From positions 1 through 7,276 of the forward strand of contig JAMDBP010000007.1 of assembly GCA_023487825.1 (NCBI GenBank): 7,276 nucleotides of DNA. The letters run 5' to 3'. Source of the stretch: Candidatus Martarchaeota archaeon. Its GTDB lineage: Archaea; Micrarchaeota; Micrarchaeia; Micrarchaeales; CABMGC01. The notes under the pieces were generated by a model. It was not told the DNA's origin. It saw only the letters and a list, made by a program, of their open reading frames with translations, and ran no database searches. This document shows, piece after piece, positions 4,894-7,276 of the stretch; position 1 is the first letter of the stretch; every line of letters starts with the position of its first letter. The position numbers and the translations under genes were made by a program.

Positions 4894-5124
4894 TTGGCTG
4901 ATAGAAGTAATCATATTTTTGTACCGCCTCACAAATTAATGACTGATAAGGAGGTAAAAGAACTGCTGGAAGAATTGAGCCTGAAGCCTGAAAACCTGCC
5001 TAAAATCCTAGAGAGCGATCCGCAGGTGAAGATACTTAATGGCAAGGCTGGGCAGATAGTCAAGATAGACAGGACAGAGAACGGAGTCAAGGTACCTTAC
5101 TACAGAATGATTGTAGAAGGTTGA
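4894..5124 (+). CDS. rpoH: DNA-directed RNA polymerase subunit H (Rpo5, RPB5 homologue)
   Basis: The 76-residue protein is the archaeal form of RPB5: only the C-terminal assembly domain, without the eukaryotic N-terminal jaw. Family signatures are HIFVPPHKLM at 7-16 (usual H.LVP.HE.L), DKEVKELLEEL at 18-28, LPKILESDPQVK at 35-46 and PYYRMIVE near the end. In the enzyme it binds the largest subunit near the downstream DNA jaw and helps assembly. The start is TTG with AGGTG 5 nt upstream. The gene is first in the rpo operon, as in many archaea, and its TGA lies just before or within the possible starts of rpoB2, so translation is probably coupled. Confidence 0.96.
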   Translation: MADRSNHIFVPPHKLMTDKEVKELLEELSLKPENLPKILESDPQVKILNGKAGQIVKIDRTENGVKVPYYRMIVEG

Positions 5125-5126
5125 TT

Positions 5127-6614
5127 GTGGTTTCTATGGATAGTGAAAGCGTTTTGTTGGAATCTTATTTGGACACTATGCCTCTGATACAGCACCAGCT
5201 GGAGAGCTTCAACAGATTTGTAAGCCAGGGTTTGCAGCGTGTTGTAGACAGGCAGAATGTAGTGCAGCCTAGCGTCGAGGGCTTTTCATTGAAGCTTGGG
5301 AACGTCAGACTTGACAAGGCATCCATTATAGAAGCGGATGGGTCAAGAAGGCAGGTGATGCCTAATGAGGCCCGTCTGAGAAACCTCACATATTCTGCTC
5401 CTATATTCATAGAGGTAGTGCCGGTGATAAGAGGCATTGAGAAGAGGGCATCTTTTGGAGAGGTCTTCATAGGAGAGCTGCCTATCATGGTAAGAAGTGA
5501 TTTATGTTACATAAAGACAATGTCAAAACAGCAGCTGGTTGAAGAGGGAGAGGATGCTGATGACCCGGGAGGATATTTCATAATAAAGGGAGTTGAGCGC
5601 GTGCTCATAGGATTGGAAGACATAGCTCCTAACAGGATAATAACGACAAAGGGCAAAGGCGGAGACAAGGTAAACAGTGTTGTCTTCTCTACCGCACCAG
5701 GCTTCAGGGCTAGATGCGTGGTCTCAAGAAACCAGAACGGGGTCTACACTGTGGAATTCCCCACTATTTCAAAGAGTGTTAATCTGATACTTCTTCTTAG
5801 GGCGCTAGGAATGTCTGAAAAGGACCTTCTTAACAACGTATCAGATTCACTTTCATTCAGGAACGACATAATGTTGAACCTTGAGGTAAGCGATTACAAG
5901 GAGATGACACAGAATGAGGCAATATCAGAATTAGGAAGGATGGCAGCACCTGGACAGGCTGCAGAATACCAGTTATCTAGGGCAGAGACCCAGATAAACA
6001 ATTACCTTCTGCCTCACATAGGAGAGACAGCAGAAGACAAATACAAGAAAGCAGAGTATCTTCTTACAATGGCAAGGAAGGCGACAATGGTAGGTAACAA
6101 GCTCGCCCGCGAGGACGACAAGGACCATTACGCAAACAAGCGCATAAAGTTTGCAGGAGAACTGATGGAAGATCTTTTCACATATGCATTCAGATTCTTT
6201 ACAAAGGAGGTAAAGTATCAGATAGAGAGGACAAGTGCGCGTGGAAGGAAACTGAGCATACAGTCGATAATAAATCCTGACACAATAACAGAACGTATTT
6301 CTTATGCAATGGGAACAGGGACGTGGGTTGCAGGACAGACAGGAATATCGCAGGTTCTTGACCGCACAAATTTCTCCAGCGCTTACACTCATTTAAGGAG
6401 AGTGAAATCTCCTCTTGCAAAGAAGCATCCTCACTTCAAGGCAAGGGAGGTACACGGAACGCAGTGGGGTAAGATATGCCCTTCTGAAACTCCAGAGGGA
6501 CAGGAGGTAGGGCTTACGAAGTATCTTGCACTTATGTCCAAGGTTACGGTAGGTGCAGAAGAGTCTTCTTTCGAGGACAAATTAGTAGGTCTTAAGAAAA
6601 AGGCAAACGAGTGA
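5127..6614 (+). CDS. rpoB2: DNA-directed RNA polymerase subunit B'' (N-terminal half of the beta-like subunit)
   Basis: About 495 residues, the usual size of archaeal B'' when B is encoded by two genes. It corresponds to the protrusion, lobe and first part of the fork of RPB2. Diagnostic blocks are GYFIIKGVERVL followed by IAPNRI (about 5569-5640), DDKDHYANKR (6114-6143) and, near the end, SHLRRV-type THLRRVKSPLAKKHPHF, then GTQWGKICPSETPEG (about 6390-6500). The last block normally reads EGPNCGLVKN or EGQ.CGLVKN; here it is EGQEVGLTKY. Start choice is uncertain: TTG5121 overlaps the rpoH stop (TTGA) but has its AAGG directly adjacent, GTG5127 has AAGG 6 nt upstream and is preferred, and ATG5136 would remove only three more residues. 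None affects the conserved part. The next gene begins 4 bp after the stop. Confidence 0.97.
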   Translation: MVSMDSESVLLESYLDTMPLIQHQLESFNRFVSQGLQRVVDRQNVVQPSVEGFSLKLGNVRLDKASIIEADGSRRQVMPNEARLRNLTYSAPIFIEVVPVIRGIEKRASFGEVFIGELPIMVRSDLCYIKTMSKQQLVEEGEDADDPGGYFIIKGVERVLIGLEDIAPNRIITTKGKGGDKVNSVVFSTAPGFRARCVVSRNQNGVYTVEFPTISKSVNLILLLRALGMSEKDLLNNVSDSLSFRNDIMLNLEVSDYKEMTQNEAISELGRMAAPGQAAEYQLSRAETQINNYLLPHIGETAEDKYKKAEYLLTMARKATMVGNKLAREDDKDHYANKRIKFAGELMEDLFTYAFRFFTKEVKYQIERTSARGRKLSIQSIINPDTITERISYAMGTGTWVAGQTGISQVLDRTNFSSAYTHLRRVKSPLAKKHPHFKAREVHGTQWGKICPSETPEGQEVGLTKYLALMSKVTVGAEESSFEDKLVGLKKKANE

Positions 6615-6615
6615 T
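6609..6615 (+). promoter_or_regulatory. Shine-Dalgarno site of rpoB1 overlapping the rpoB2 stop
   Basis: GAGTGAT differs by one missing base from the ideal GAGGTGAT and lies 3 nt before ATG6619. It includes the rpoB2 TGA, so terminating ribosomes are already at the rpoB1 start, fitting equal production of the two halves of subunit B. Confidence 0.45.
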
Positions 6616-6618
6616 ATT

Positions 6619-7276
6619 ATGGCAAAGAACGAAATAACTCATGTTTACTTGAACGGAAGAGACATTGGAACCGTAGAGGATCCTCAGAAGTTCGTCAATG
6701 AGATAAGGAGTGCGAGAAGGACAGGAGTGATTTCAGGAGAGATAAACGTTGCGCACTATGCAAGGCAGCATTACATCAACATAAACAGCGACCGCGGAAG
6801 AGTTAGGAAACCATACGTAATAATAGAAAATGGAAAGTCAAAACTGACTAAGGAGATAATAGAGAAGCTTAAGAGCAAGGAGATAAATTTCAATTATTTG
6901 TTCAGGAACGGGATAGTAGAGTACTTGGACGCTGAAGAAGAGGAGAATGCGCTTGTCGCCTTCAACGAAAGCGATATAACAGAGAAACATACGCATGTCG
7001 AAGTGGACATCGCCTCGATATTCGGATTTACAGTGTCAACTTCCCCTTATGCAGAGCATAACAGTATTGCAAGGCACGCCATGCTTTCAAACTTCATAAA
7101 GCAGGCGCAGGGATTGTATGCGATTAACTTCAACCAGAGATTTGATTCAAGAAGCTATTTGCTTTTCTATCCGCAGGTACCTATAGTCAATACCGTTCCT
7201 TACAGAAAGACCAATATACAGAAACATCCTAGCGGACAGAATTTTGTAGTCGCGCTTTCAACATATTATGGATACA
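6619..7276 (+). CDS. rpoB1: DNA-directed RNA polymerase subunit B' (C-terminal half of the beta-like subunit), 3'-truncated by the window edge
   Basis: The frame is open from ATG6619 to the right edge, giving 219 codons, about a third of the usual B' length of 600 or more. It begins MAKNEITHVYLNGRDIG, matching the start of the external domain where archaeal B genes are split. Further landmarks are RRTGVISGEINVA, HTHVEVD..SIFGFTVSTSPYAEHN (usual ASL.PYPEHN), KQAQGLYAIN, YPQVPIV and, at the edge, SGQNFVVALSTYYGY (usual SGQN.VVA...Y.GYN.EDA). B' carries much of the hybrid-binding domain and the catalytic-centre contacts of the polymerase. The stop codon and C-terminal zinc clamp lie outside the window. 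The gene starts 4 bp after rpoB2, with a Shine-Dalgarno-like site over that stop. More rpo genes probably follow (rpoA1, rpoA2), as in other archaea. Confidence 0.97.
   Translation, partial: MAKNEITHVYLNGRDIGTVEDPQKFVNEIRSARRTGVISGEINVAHYARQHYININSDRGRVRKPYVIIENGKSKLTKEIIEKLKSKEINFNYLFRNGIVEYLDAEEEENALVAFNESDITEKHTHVEVDIASIFGFTVSTSPYAEHNSIARHAMLSNFIKQAQGLYAINFNQRFDSRSYLLFYPQVPIVNTVPYRKTNIQKHPSGQNFVVALSTYYGY

Noticed and set aside
5165..6420. Minus-strand frames antisense to rpoB2
   Set aside because: They are shadows of a highly conserved polymerase subunit, with no start signals or domains.
5121..6614. Broken rpoB, because the beta-like subunit is in two pieces
   Set aside because: The split falls at the place where many Euryarchaeota naturally divide B into B'' and B', with proper start signals on the second gene.

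Overview
The window is archaeal chromosomal DNA. The evidence is an archaeal RNA polymerase operon with the B subunit split into B'' and B', stand-alone archaeal genes for the KEOPS subunits Kae1 and Bud32, the tiny ribosomal protein eL41, a class III (archaellin/pilin-type) signal peptide, TATA-box promoters and GGTG-type Shine-Dalgarno sites. The tight packing, moderate A+T content, and sequon-rich and Cys-rich surface proteins would fit a small-genome DPANN archaeon such as a Micrarchaeota/ARMAN-type lineage. That placement is an inference; the sequence seen here does not prove it.

Layout, left to right. (1) 45-812, minus strand: a membrane-anchored surface protein with a Ser/Thr stalk and nine N-glycosylation sequons. 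(2) 813-931: a divergent promoter region. (3) 932-1045, plus strand: a 37-codon gene for ribosomal protein eL41, easily missed because it is short and starts with TTG. (4) 1052-3724, minus strand: a compact operon, trpS-kae1-bud32, with a 10-bp gap and then a 13-bp overlap. It converges on eL41 with only 6 bp between stop codons. (5) 3725-3925: a second divergent promoter region. (6) 3926-4756, plus strand: a pilin-like secreted protein with a class III signal peptide. (7) 4757-4893: its probable terminator and the rpo promoter. (8) 4894-7276, plus strand: the RNA polymerase operon rpoH-rpoB2-rpoB1, the last gene running off the right edge. No stretch over 300 bases lacks a gene. Bases 1-44 hold nothing I can identify.

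The genes serve two themes. One is core information processing: transcription (Rpo5, B'', B'), the ribosome (eL41), tRNA charging (TrpRS) and tRNA modification (Kae1/Bud32, t6A37). The other is the cell surface (stalked glycoprotein, pilin-like protein). The genome appears to start genes in two ways. trpS and the pilin-like gene have a TATA box 26-29 bp before ATG and look leaderless, whereas eL41 and rpoH begin with TTG preceded by a GGTG Shine-Dalgarno site.

I see no mobile element, CRISPR array, tRNA or rRNA, and no obviously new multi-gene system. The strongest oddity is the tryptophanyl-tRNA synthetase. It keeps KMSSS and the overall fold signatures, but its HIGH motif reads TIAQ, and the position that in known TrpRS is a tryptophan-contacting Gln appears to be Met.
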